From Paenibacillus puerhi (GTDB taxonomy: Bacteria > Bacillota > Bacilli > Paenibacillales > NBRC-103111), in the NCBI RefSeq assembly GCF_009846885.1, contig NZ_WUWM01000006.1:124001-188000 (forward strand): DNA of 64,000 bases. The letters are read 5' to 3'. Under the pieces are notes generated by a model that was given only the letters and a program-made list of their open reading frames with translations, had not been told where the DNA came from and searched no databases. Positions 43,066-53,200 of the stretch are shown piece after piece. How positions within the stretch are numbered: the first letter of the stretch is position 1; each line of letters starts with the position of its first letter. A program made the translations under genes and the position numbers.

Positions 43066-43746
43066 TCAAACGTATTGCAAGTTCGACAAATTTTGATTTT
43101 TCCGCATCCGGTAAGCGATGAATTCTTCCTTCGTCTGAAACTGAAAATACATATTGTACATATGCAGATAGTGCATCGGCTGGCCGGGCAGCTCGCCGAA
43201 CGCATGGCCGGGATGCACCCTGATCTGAGGATGAACCAGCGATTTGATCCGCTGGACGCTCTCGAACATCGCGCCGGCATCCGAGCCATGAGCCGCGCAG
43301 ACGCCGCAGCCTTCGATGAAGATCGTGTCCCCGGTCATCAGATCGCCTGAAAGCAGGAAGCACGAGCTGCCGAAGCTGTGGCCAGGAGTTACCAAGCAAG
43401 TAATCGTGGTTGCCCCCAGCCTGATGACCTGCCCGTCCTCGAACGCCTGCAGGCCATTGCATTGGAAGCCGTAACCTTCGATCTCCAGACGGGACATCCA
43501 AACGGCAGGAGCATATTCCCTGGTCAGCCTGGGGACAAGCTGGACATGGTCAGTATGCGAATGCGTCAACAGAATGACCGTCAGATCGGCTTGGAGCTCA
43601 TCCAGCTTGCCGGTTACGGCAGCATGATCCCAGGCGGGATCGACGACGCAGGCTTGTCTTGTTGCCCGGTCCACGATGACATAGCAATAATTGACCAGTC
43701 TGCCGGAGACGACCCGAAGCCGGTGAAGCTCATAAGGAGCAGTCAT
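43066..43746 (-). CDS. MBL-fold metallo-hydrolase (BaeB/PksB-like)
   Basis: 226 residues. The metallo-beta-lactamase signature is LLTHSHTDHVQLV near 57-69, with distal ligands in TPGHSFGSSCF and a terminal VHPGHAFGE. An early NYCYVIVDRATRQACVVDPAW matches glyoxalase-II-type hydrolases. Stand-alone members of this family accompany trans-AT PKS and NRPS clusters (BaeB, PksB) and may remove stalled thioesters from carrier domains or hydrolyse glutathione- or bacillithiol-type thioesters. As last gene of the operon, 4 bp after the SLH-like gene, it probably serves the synthetases. The role is inferred. Confidence 0.8.
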   Translation of the reverse strand: MTAPYELHRLRVVSGRLVNYCYVIVDRATRQACVVDPAWDHAAVTGKLDELQADLTVILLTHSHTDHVQLVPRLTREYAPAVWMSRLEIEGYGFQCNGLQAFEDGQVIRLGATTITCLVTPGHSFGSSCFLLSGDLMTGDTIFIEGCGVCAAHGSDAGAMFESVQRIKSLVHPQIRVHPGHAFGELPGQPMHYLHMYNMYFQFQTKEEFIAYRMRKNQNLSNLQYV

Positions 43747-43749
43747 GGC

Positions 43750-44658
43750 TTAGCTCTCCTCCCTCGGCGTAGCCGGCTTCCGCCGCAGCCAGAGGACGAC
43801 CGCGGCGCCGAGCAGCACAGCGGCTATCGGCAGATAGGGGATACGCTTCGCCTCCTCGTGCCCGTCCGCATGCTCCCCGTGCTCGCCATGATGCTCATGC
43901 CCGCCCGAGGAAGCCGCGATCGCTTCGCTGCTGAATTGCCCTTTAGCCAGCTTAAGTATCTGCAGCTCCGGTTTACCCGCTTCCGCACCCGACAACCATG
44001 TTTCCTCGAGAGTTTTCCCCTGCCATTGCTTAAGATCCGTCGGGCCGAACAAGGCCTTCGGATGTTGGCTAAGCACATATTCCTGTCCGCCAACGACGAT
44101 CTTGTAGGTGGAATAGGCAGAGGAGCCTTCCCCTTCCTTCCCTTCGATCACCTGCTCGATGACGCCCGATGGCCCAGCCTTATAACCGATCCGTTCCGCC
44201 AAAGCCTTGCCTTCAGCAGGATCTTGCACCAATCGTCTCATATAACTCGCAAACGCTTCGCGAGTCAGCTTGGCGTCCGGGTCGGGCGCAGACGCTTTTC
44301 CTTCTGCATAAGCCCTGCTCACATCGGCATACGTGGCGTCTCCCTCTAGCGCATCCACCAGCCCGCGGCGCATCGCTTCCTCCCGAACCTGCTCCGGACT
44401 TTTCCCTTCGGCGCCGAAGCCGTGGTACATGCCTGCCCAATAGGCCAGATCTGCCTTCCGCAGTGGTGCAAGCGGCCGGTATAGCTTGGCGCCTGCCTCC
44501 GCTGCGATCAATCCCATTCCGCGCAGGTACACGATATCCTCCAGCGCCTTGGACGTTTCGATATCGTCATAAAGCGTTTTTTCATTCTCCACATGGGCTA
44601 GCCCTGTCGGAATCACGAGCATTACCAGCAGCAGCGTCCCGATCCAAACTCTCAGCAT
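43750..44658 (-). CDS. Secreted SLH-like protein with C-terminal membrane anchor
   Basis: 302 residues from ATG 44658 (GGGAGAGG upstream); ATG 44676 with AAGGA is an alternative. Signal peptide TLLLVMLVIPTGLAH. Two SLH-like stretches follow: TSKALEDIVYLRGMGLIAAEA ... YRPLAPLRKADLAYWAGMYHG and LVDALEGDATYADVSRAYAEG ... KLTREAFASYMRRL. A middle beta segment reads TYKIVVGGQEYVLSQHPKAL. A His/Glu-rich stretch GGHEHHGEHGEHADGHEE precedes a single membrane helix (IPYLPIAAVLLGAAVVLWL) and RRKP. The plan is that of a tether between peptidoglycan-linked polymer and membrane. The His-rich segment may bind metal. It is encoded directly after the coiled-coil protein. Confidence 0.65.
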   Translation of the reverse strand: MLRVWIGTLLLVMLVIPTGLAHVENEKTLYDDIETSKALEDIVYLRGMGLIAAEAGAKLYRPLAPLRKADLAYWAGMYHGFGAEGKSPEQVREEAMRRGLVDALEGDATYADVSRAYAEGKASAPDPDAKLTREAFASYMRRLVQDPAEGKALAERIGYKAGPSGVIEQVIEGKEGEGSSAYSTYKIVVGGQEYVLSQHPKALFGPTDLKQWQGKTLEETWLSGAEAGKPELQILKLAKGQFSSEAIAASSGGHEHHGEHGEHADGHEEAKRIPYLPIAAVLLGAAVVLWLRRKPATPREES

Positions 44659-44677
44659 GACAAGCACCTCTCCCATC

Positions 44678-45718
44678 TTATTCCTTCAGATACTCCTGTG
44701 GTTGAATGACAATGGCTCCGTTCGTCTGCTCTACGATAAACTCACCGGCAGCGGGATGAAGCCTGGCATAATCCAGTTGGAAGCCCTTCAGCCTCCGAAG
44801 CACCGTCTCCGGAACCGCGAAGCCGTTCAAGAAGGCTGCTTCAAATTCCAAAGCAACACGCTCTCCATCCTTCCGCACCGTCCCGATCAGCAGCAGATCG
44901 GCGCTGTTACGCACCAGATGAACATAAGCATGATCCGTCAAAAAGTAATAAGTCAATGGACTGGCGTCATTCAGCAGCCGATCCTCCAGGGTGTATGGAG
45001 ACACAGGCGTTTTTCGGGTGATGAATGCGTTCGGCCTCTGCCTCAGTCGTTCTTCATCCTCCCGCAGCTCCAATAAATAGCCGATATTTTGCGTCCATAT
45101 CTCGTCAAGGCGATGCGTTAGCGGATCGATCTCCCGCTCCTCCGTCAGCAGCCTGCCGATCCATTCGCCGATACTCAGATAATCCGCTACGCTACGGCGC
45201 GGCCCCGAGCCAAGAGCCTCGGCCTCCTGCATGGTTCTCTCCCTGGCCTCAAGGTTGCCCCGGATCACTTCCAGCAGCTTGCCGTGAAGGGAGAGCGAAT
45301 CTTGAATAGCCTGGATCGGCGCGTATTCGGCATAGAGCAGCTCAAGCTGCCTCACATCGCCCTCAAGCTCGCGCTCCAACAGCCGCATGCCGGCGAACAG
45401 GTCTAACGCATCCTCCCCCTCCAGCATGAACTGCAGGTATGTATCCATGCCGATCGCTTGGTAGAGACCCATCTTATCCTTAAGCGCCCCTGCTTTGAGC
45501 TCGTAATCCTCCCGCATGCCTGCCAGCTGCGGGTTCAACCGTTCCATCTCGGCTTTACTGTCCGCTAGATCGGCCAGCAGCCGCTCGGTCACTCCGGGAT
45601 TCTCCGATCCGGCCAAGTAATCCCCGAACACCCCGCTGACATGAGCATATACCGCGGGAGCAAACATCAGGCCCAGCAGTAAGGCGGCCCATATCGTCCT
45701 TCCGCTTCTTCTAGTCAT
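44678..45718 (-). CDS. Secreted coiled-coil protein resembling the PcsB/CwlO regulatory domain, no hydrolase domain
   Basis: 346 residues with a signal peptide (TIWAALLLGLMFAPAVYA). Residues 40-165 form heptads: LLADLADSKAEMERLNPQLAG, LKDKMGLYQAIGMDTYLQFML, DLFAGMRLLERELEGDVRQL. The middle stretch, Y-x-x-G-x-x-x-YLxxxL followed by DxFxxxxLLxx, is the pattern of PcsB/CwlO-type coiled coils that FtsX grips. Where those proteins carry a CHAP or NlpC/P60 hydrolase, this one has a C-terminal beta-rich domain of about 115 residues (from KTPVSPYTLEDRLLN) with no Cys-His pair. It overlaps the FtsX-like gene by 8 bp. Role inferred: non-catalytic partner of the FtsEX-like pair, comparable in principle to EnvC. 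Confidence 0.65.
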   Translation of the reverse strand: MTRRSGRTIWAALLLGLMFAPAVYAHVSGVFGDYLAGSENPGVTERLLADLADSKAEMERLNPQLAGMREDYELKAGALKDKMGLYQAIGMDTYLQFMLEGEDALDLFAGMRLLERELEGDVRQLELLYAEYAPIQAIQDSLSLHGKLLEVIRGNLEARERTMQEAEALGSGPRRSVADYLSIGEWIGRLLTEEREIDPLTHRLDEIWTQNIGYLLELREDEERLRQRPNAFITRKTPVSPYTLEDRLLNDASPLTYYFLTDHAYVHLVRNSADLLLIGTVRKDGERVALEFEAAFLNGFAVPETVLRRLKGFQLDYARLHPAAGEFIVEQTNGAIVIQPQEYLKE

Positions 45719-46592
45719 GCAGCCACCGCCTTGTCGCCGTCATGCTTCCGGCCAGGCCGATTAACATTCCTGCAAGCGGAATACCGGCCGAGACCAGCTC
45801 AATCCAGCCCTTCCTGTAGCTGAACACCGATCCAAAGCTGGCCGTCAGCTGCGAATAGGCGTAGTCATAAACCAAGTATACGAGGATGCTGGCGAGCAGA
45901 CCTCCGAGCAGACCTAGCAGCCCGCCTTCCAGTAAGAACTGTCCCCGTACATGGGTATCCTTCGCGCCAAGCAGCAGCTTTACCCGGATCTCCTTCTGTC
46001 GGCGATACATGGCGAGCTGAATCGCGATCGTAACCGTTGCCGCCGATAAGAACGATAGAACGAGCAGAAGAACAATCCCATATCGTTCGGACCGGTCCGA
46101 CCACGACAGCACGGCCTCCGCATATTTCTGGGCGAATATGACGTCCGTGACCCCCTGCATGCCTGCCAGCTCGTCTGCAATTAATGATGCCTGCTCCGGA
46201 GAGGCAAGCTCCAGCGTGATCATGTCCGGGAGATGATTTTGGTTTTGGAAGGATCGGAACAGATGTTCCTTTCCTGAGAAAAGCCGCTTCAGCCTATCCA
46301 GCGAATCCGCTTTTGTCTCCACATCCGCCCGTTTCACCCAGGATCGGGAGCTAAGCAGCTCCTTCATCTGCTCCGCATGAACGGATGGATCGAGGAAGAG
46401 CTTGATCTTGACCTGCGATTCGAGGTATTGAACCGTTTCCTGGACCCCGCCCCGGAGCAGCAGCAGCAGCCCCGCCGTCGTCAGCGTGATCGCGATCAGC
46501 AGCACAGCCGCAAGCGATGCGCCCGGATTGCGCCGGATGCCGTCACGCGCATCCCGGATGTAATAATTAGCCAGCGTCCAGCGCATGCGCAT
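45711..46592 (-). CDS. FtsX-like ABC permease
   Basis: About 293 residues; the start is placed at ATG 46592 (RMRWTLANYYIRDARDGI), with ATG 46607 as alternative, both inside the end of the ATPase gene. FtsX marks are NYYIRDARDGIRRNPGASLAAV, helix 1 LLIAITLTTAGLLLL, an external loop of about 130 residues beginning VQYLESQVKIKLFLDPSV, and three further helices including GIVLLLVLSFLSAATVTIAI with RRQKEIRVKLLLGAKD. The external loop is where FtsX holds its coiled-coil partner, and such a partner is encoded next. The housekeeping ftsEX usually lies beside spoIID/ctpB or secA/prfB in Bacilli; this copy sits in an NRPS operon. Confidence 0.85.
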   Translation of the reverse strand: MRMRWTLANYYIRDARDGIRRNPGASLAAVLLIAITLTTAGLLLLLRGGVQETVQYLESQVKIKLFLDPSVHAEQMKELLSSRSWVKRADVETKADSLDRLKRLFSGKEHLFRSFQNQNHLPDMITLELASPEQASLIADELAGMQGVTDVIFAQKYAEAVLSWSDRSERYGIVLLLVLSFLSAATVTIAIQLAMYRRQKEIRVKLLLGAKDTHVRGQFLLEGGLLGLLGGLLASILVYLVYDYAYSQLTASFGSVFSYRKGWIELVSAGIPLAGMLIGLAGSMTATRRWLHD

Positions 46593-47229
46593 GAAGAACT
46601 CCTCCATTCATATATACCGTTCGGGACGGGAACTCCCGGATCAGTTCATCGGAATGGGTCACCATCAGAATAGCCGTTCCTTCGCTTTCATTGAGCTCCC
46701 GCAGCAAGCGGACGATTCGGACGGCATTCGCATGGTCCAGATTGCCGGTCGGCTCGTCAGCGAGGAGCACCGACGGACCGTTCAGCAGCGCTCTGGCAAT
46801 TGCCACCCGCTGCTGCTCCCCGCCCGAGAGCTGGCGGGGAAACAACGCCTCCTTCCCGCCGAGCCCGACCTTATCCAGGAAGTCCGCCGCTGCCTTTCGT
46901 GTAGACTTCGGGTCCCGGCCGAGGACTTCGCCGGCGAGCGTCACATTCTCGAGAGCCGTTTTTCGCTCAATCAGCTCGTAGCTCTGATGGATGGTGGCCA
47001 CCAGCCGGCGTACCGCATAACGCGGGATGCTCCTGAGCTCCTGCCCGCCGATCGCGATCTCGCCGTCGTACTGCTCGATTTGCCGGTTCAAGATGCGCAG
47101 CAGCGTACTCTTGCCGGAGCCGGAAGGGCCCTGGAGGTATACGAACTCCCCCTGGGCCAGATCCAGCTCAAGGCCGTGCAGAACCGGCTGACCCGCATAG
47201 GTCTGCGTCAGTCCGCGAATCCGAATCAT
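46567..47229 (-). CDS. FtsE-like ABC ATPase
   Basis: 220 residues. Walker A is LQGPSGSGKST near 33-43, the Q-loop ATIHQSYELIER near 84, the signature LSGGEQQRVAIARAL near 136-150, Walker B SVLLADEPTGNLD near 155-167 and the switch VTHSDELI near 190. This is the FtsE/LolD/MacB family pattern. The ATG overlaps the NRPS stop (ATGA), so synthesis of the ATPase is translationally coupled to the peptide synthetase. With the FtsX-like gene overlapping its 3' end, the pair forms an FtsEX-type machine rather than a substrate-moving exporter with two large membrane domains. Confidence 0.85.
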   Translation of the reverse strand: MIRIRGLTQTYAGQPVLHGLELDLAQGEFVYLQGPSGSGKSTLLRILNRQIEQYDGEIAIGGQELRSIPRYAVRRLVATIHQSYELIERKTALENVTLAGEVLGRDPKSTRKAAADFLDKVGLGGKEALFPRQLSGGEQQRVAIARALLNGPSVLLADEPTGNLDHANAVRIVRLLRELNESEGTAILMVTHSDELIREFPSRTVYMNGGVLHAHALDAG

Positions 47230-50200
47230 CGCACTTCCCCCGTACCGACCAGACCGGCGGCCGGAATTCTTTGAAGAATGGCTTGTATTTTCTCCGCATT
47301 TCTAGCCACATGCGGCGGACTCAGCATATCCAGATGAGCCCCCGCCCCAGCGTAGTCCATCGATGGACCATAGGTCGATACTGACCAAGGCAAGACGGCC
47401 GTGCCCTGCAAATCCCGTTCCTCCGAACGGATATCGTGCAGCTCCGCGCGGATACGATCCCGGTGAACCAGGGACTCTGCATAGCGCGCGTATGTGCCGA
47501 TAAGCCGCTCGCGCTCCCGCATCAGCGCGTCGCCGGGATCCAAGCCGTAGCGGCTGGCCGCTTCCTGCAGCAGCATCCGGATTTCATCGTCGATATCGGC
47601 CTGCGAACGAACGGACGGCTCCCGATGGATCGCATCCAGCAGGATGATCCCGGCTACCCGGACTTCTCGGCGTTCAAGCTCAGCAGCCGCCTCGAAGGCC
47701 AGATTCCCCCCTGCGGAATAGCCGAGCAGCCAGCACGGCCCTTGCTCCTGAAGAGCCATCATCTCATCCGCATACCGGGCAATCCGGTCCTCCTCCTCCA
47801 CAAAATCGAAGGCGTACAAGCTGTATGCCCCGCTTAAGCAGGCCGCCAGCTCCTGGAAGACGAAGCCATAACCGAATAGCGGCGGAAAGCAAAACAACGG
47901 AGGATGACCAGGCTCATTCCAGAGCGTGGGCAGTTTGGAGGAATTGTCTACGCCCCGGTCAATCGCTGCCGCCAATTGCCGCAGGGTAGGCTGTTGGAAG
48001 ACGGTCCTCAGCGTCAGCTCGGCTCCAAGCTTTGTCGAGACAAGCGAAGCCATGCGTGCAGCCTTCAGCGAATTGCCGCCGAGCGCGAAGAAATCGTCCT
48101 GCAGCCCGACAAGCTCTACCTGCAGCAGCTCCCTCCATATCTCGGCAATTGCTTGCTCCGCCTTGGAACGTGGAGGCACGTATTCGGCTGAACGCAGCTG
48201 CTGTCCGTCCGGCTTCGGCAGCGCCCTGCGATCCACCTTGCCGTTGGACGTAAGGGGAAGGCGTTCCATGCACATGAAGTAGGACGGGATCATGTGCTCC
48301 GGGATACGCGCTCTCAGATGGTCGCGCAGCTCGCTGAGCTCCAAGGCCGAAGCGACGATATAGGCGCACAGCGCTTTTGTCCCCGCTTCATCAAGCGCGA
48401 TGACGACAGCCTGTTTGACGCCCGGATGGGCAAGCAGCGCGGATTCGATCTCGCCCGGCTCGATGCGGAAGCCGCGGATCTTCAGCTGGTCGTCGGCGCG
48501 TCCGACGAATTCCACCTGACCGTCCTCCCGCCATTTGGCCAAATCGCCCGTCCGGTAGAGGCGCCCTCCCGGATGGAACGGACCTTCCAGGAACGCAGCG
48601 GCGGTCAGCTCGGCTTTGTTCAGATATCCGCGAGCGACACCGGCTCCTCCTATACAAAGCTCGCCCACCACGCCTACCGGCTGCAGCTGTAGCGAATTGT
48701 CCACGACGTACATCCGCATGTTGGCGAACGGCTTGCCGATGGGCACCGTACCGACGCTTGTGAATCGATCGGCCGTCTCCTCGTAATAGCTGGTATCGAC
48801 GCACGCTTCCGTTACGCCATAGCAATTGACGATACGAAGCTTTGAGCCGAAGCGCGCAAGCAGGCGTCCGTATTCCTCTGCGGGGCAGCTGTCCGAGCCA
48901 ATCACGAGCAGCTTCAGGTCCCCGAGCTCCAGTCCGTGGTCAAACACATGGTCCATGAAAGGGACGGCAAGCGCAGGAGGCATATCCAGCACCGTGATCC
49001 GGTGCGCCCGGATCGTCTCATACAGACGTGTCGGATCCAGCTTGACGTCCTCCGGACATAGCACCAGCTCGCCCCCGTTCGTCAGCGTCCGTGCCAGATC
49101 GGCGAGGAACACATCGAACGAAAAGCTGGCAAGCTGAAGCAATGTCACGGGGAAGGTGTCCATGGCAAAGGCATCCCGGTAAGCAAAGGCAAGATTGGCA
49201 TAGCTGCCATGCTCCACCATGACGCCCTTCGGCTTTCCTGTCGTGCCCGACGTATAGATGACATAGGCCAGCCGGTCGGGATGCGGCCGAGGATCCCAGG
49301 CAATCGGTCCTTCCGCATAGGCTTCATACGCGTCCAGGTCCAGGACTTTGCCTGCAAACCCTTCCGACCGGCGGAGCAGAGCGCTTTGGGTAAGCAGGAT
49401 AGCTGCCTGACTGTCTCGCAGCATATGCTCGATTCGCTCTGCCGGGTAAGCGGGATCGATAGGGACAAAGGCCGCCCCCGCCTTAAAGGCGGCAAGAACG
49501 GCGACCACCCAATCGACGGACCGCTCGGCCATGACGGCTGCGATGCTCTCGACCCCGACCCCTCGGGCAACAAGCGCGGCAGCTAGACGTCCGGATCGTT
49601 CGTCAAGCTCTTGGTAGGTCAGTGCCCGATCCAGATACCGGACGGCTATGCGCTCCGGACTCGCCTCTGCCTGTTGCGCGAACAGCTGCAAGAAGGTCGT
49701 ATTCTGAGGATAAGCGGTCTCGGTCGCGTTGAAGACGGTCCGGATCTCGCGCTTCTCCGCCTCCGTCACCATATCCAGCCGGTCGATCCGGCAATAAGGC
49801 TCAGAAGCGATACACTCGAGCAGGCAGCTGTAGTGATCGGCCATCCGCTGGATCGTTTCTCTTCGGAAAAGATCTGTACTATATTCAAGATGGACCTCGA
49901 TATGATGAGCATGCTGTATGGCCTCGAACGTAAAGTCGAATTGAGCCATCTTCGCTTCAAACTCATACGGCTTGAAGGTTAAGCCTGCGATGTCCAGCAT
50001 CGGCGGATCGGTCTGCAGCGTGAACATCGTGTCGAATAACGGATTGCGGCTCAGATCCCGCTCGGCGCCGGAGCGCTCGACCAGCAGCTCGAACGGATAA
50101 TCCGCGTGCTCATAAGCCGATAAAGCCAGCTCTCGGACCTTCTTGACATAGTGAAGGAAAGGAAGCTCGTCCTCCACCTGACTGCGGATGGCCAGCGTAT

Positions 50201-53200
50201 TGACGAAGAGGCCGATAAGCGGAGCCGTATCCGGATGGGGGCGTCCGCCTGACGGCGTGCCTACGACAATGTCCTCCTGTCCGGCATACTTGCGCAGCAA
50301 AATGAAATACGCAGACAGCAGCAGCATGTACAGCGTGACGTCCGTCCTTTCGGCGAGCCGGACGAGAGCGGCCGTCAGCTCCGGATTCAGACGGAAGCGA
50401 AAGCTCTCCCCGGCAAAGCTGCGCTCCGCAGGTCGCGGAAAGTCCGTCGGCAGACGGAGCGAGGAAGGCAGCTCCCGATACCGATCCAGCCAGTAAGCTT
50501 CTTGCCTCTCCATCTCCTCCGACTGCAGATAGCCTTGCTGCCAAGCCGCATAGTCCTTATATTGAACGTTCAGCTCTTCCAGCCTCTCGCCCGCGTACAG
50601 CTTCACGAACTCCTCGGCAAAGATTCGCATGGATTCCCCGTCGGCTATCAGATGATGCATATCGAACAGCAGGATATGCCTTGTGCGGGAGATCGACAAT
50701 AGTCCAGCACGCATCAACGGAGCCTGAGACAAGTCATAAGGACGGAAAAATGCGGCAATCCTGGTCGAAAGCTGCGAATGATCGATCGTCTCATAGTCGA
50801 TACGGAAATCGACCTGGGCGTGAACGCGCTGCAGGAGCTCGCCCTCTATCATCTCGAAGGACGTTCGAAGCGACTCGTGACGTTCGATCAGCTGATGCCA
50901 GGCCCGCTCGAACCGAAATAAATCCATCTCGCCCTCGACCTCGAATATTCCGGGGATATGATACCCCGACTGGCCGCCTTCGAGCTGCTGCAGGATGTAC
51001 ATGCGCCGCTGGGCGGAGGAGGCGGGATAGGCGGCGGCCTGCGGCAGCCGCTCGATATCCGGAAGCTCCCTCCGTTCGGTCTGCAGGATAAGCCGGGCCA
51101 TCTCCTCGATCGTCGGATAATGGAACACGGCACGGATCGGGAGCGAAATCTGCAGCTGCTTATGTATGCGGGCGATGAGCATCGTCGCTTTGATCGAATG
51201 ACCGCCAAGCTCAATAAAATGATCCTGTACCCCGACCTCGCATTGCAGCACTTCCTGCCAAATAGCCGCCAGCTTCGCCTCGACTTCATTTCGCGGGGCA
51301 ACATAAGCCGCACCGCTGCCGATGCTTCCGTCCGGCTCCGGCAGTGCCTTGCGGTCCAGCTTGCCGTTGGCCGTGACCGGCATAGAGGGCAGCCTGACGA
51401 AATACGAAGGAATCATGTATTCGGGCAGCGAATCCGCAAGGAAGCCGCGCAGCTCCCGGACCGTCAGTTCCTCCTCGGCTACCAAATAAGCGCATAAATA
51501 CTTCTCCCCCGCCTCGTCCTGACGGTCGATGACGATCGCCTCCCGGACAGATGGGTGATGGACCAGCTGCGACTGAATTTCGCCCGTCTCGATCCGGTAA
51601 CCCCGGATTTTCACCTGATGATCGATCCGTCCGAGGAACTCGATATGACCGTCCGGCATCCATCTTGCCCGGTCGCCTGTCCGGTACATACGCGGTGAGC
51701 GTGCGTTCCTGCCGCCGAGCTCAGAAGCCGCTGCCGCTTCTGCAGCTGCTGAATGCGGCAAGGAATTACCAAAACCTGACGCCTCCGCTGCAAATGGATC
51801 GGGTAGGAATCGCTCCGCCGTCAGCTGCGGGTCATCATAGCCGACCGCCAGGCAGTCGCCGCCGATATACAGCTCTCCCGGCACTCCGATCGGACACGGC
51901 TGCAAGCCCGGATCGAGGATATAGTAGCGCGCATTCTGAATCGGCTTCCCGTAAGGGATGCTCGCCCACTCCGGGCGCACCTCGTCCACCTCGAACATGT
52001 TCGACCATACTGTCGCCTCCGTCGCTCCGCCCAGCGCCAGCACGCGCACGCCCGGGAAGGCTTCCTTCAGCACGCCCGGCAGCTTCAGCGGAATCCAGTC
52101 GCCGCTGAGCAGCACGAGCCGCAGGCGGCCTCCCGCCTTCCCCGGCTTGGCCTGCAACAGCGGCGCGAGCTGCTGAAGCGCCGCCGGGGCCGAGTCCCAG
52201 CACGTGATCGGCTCCTCGAGCAGCAGCTGCAGCAGCCGGTCCGGCTGGCGCACCTCGTCCACCCCGGCCAGTCGGATCGTCCCTCCGGCCGTCAGCAGGC
52301 CGAATACATCATAGACCGACAAGTCGAACGTCGGCGACGTCACGAACAGCAGCCGGTCGTCCGCTCCCATCTCCGTCGTACGGTTCACCCAATCGATCAG
52401 ATTGGATACCGTCCGGTGCGCGACGATAACTCCCTTCGGCACCCCGGTCGAGCCGGAGGTAAAGATCACGTAAGCCGTATGATCTGGCTCCGCCGCCGCA
52501 GGCAGGTCTCCTCCGTCGTATCCTGCAAGCATGGACTCTGCTTCATCGACGAAGAGCACGGCGGAGAGGGCCGGGCAGGACGCGTACAGCGCCGCCGATA
52601 CCGTCTCCAGCGGGCGTTCGGTCACCAGATGCGTCGCGCCGAGCGTGTTCATGATTCGCTCGATCCGCGCTGTCGGCGTTGACGGCTCCATCGGAACATA
52701 AGCGCCTCCCGACTTGGCGATGCCGAGCATTGCGGCGATCATTCCGACCGAACGGGAGACGAGCAGCCCGACATGCGTGCCCGGCCCGACGCCGGTCTCT
52801 CGCAAGCAGCGGGCGATCCGGTTAGCCCGTTCGTTCAGCTCCCGGTACGACACCGTTTCATGATCCGTGATAATCGCGGGATGATCCGGCGTCTCGGCCG
52901 CCTTCCGCTCGAACCCCTGATGAATCAACCGATCCTTCGGATAGTCCCGCGCCGTATCGTTGAACGCATGCACAATCTGCCGGTATTCTTCTTCCCGGAG
53001 CAAGACGCAGCTCCCGATCTTCGCCAATGGATCGGTCACGACGGACTCCGCCAGCTTCACGAAATGGCCCTCCAGCCGTTCGAAGAAATCGGAATCGAAC
53101 GCGTTTGCATTGTATAACAGCTTCACACCCAGCCGTTCTCCCGGAACGAACAGCACGTTAAGGTCATAGTTGGTTTGCTCGAAAGCCTCTACCTCGACAG

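Noticed and set aside
45711..47229. Reading the FtsEX-like pair as the housekeeping cell-division ftsEX locus
   Set aside because: The usual neighbours are absent, and overlaps on both sides tie the pair to the NRPS and the secreted proteins. A second copy elsewhere is expected but cannot be checked.
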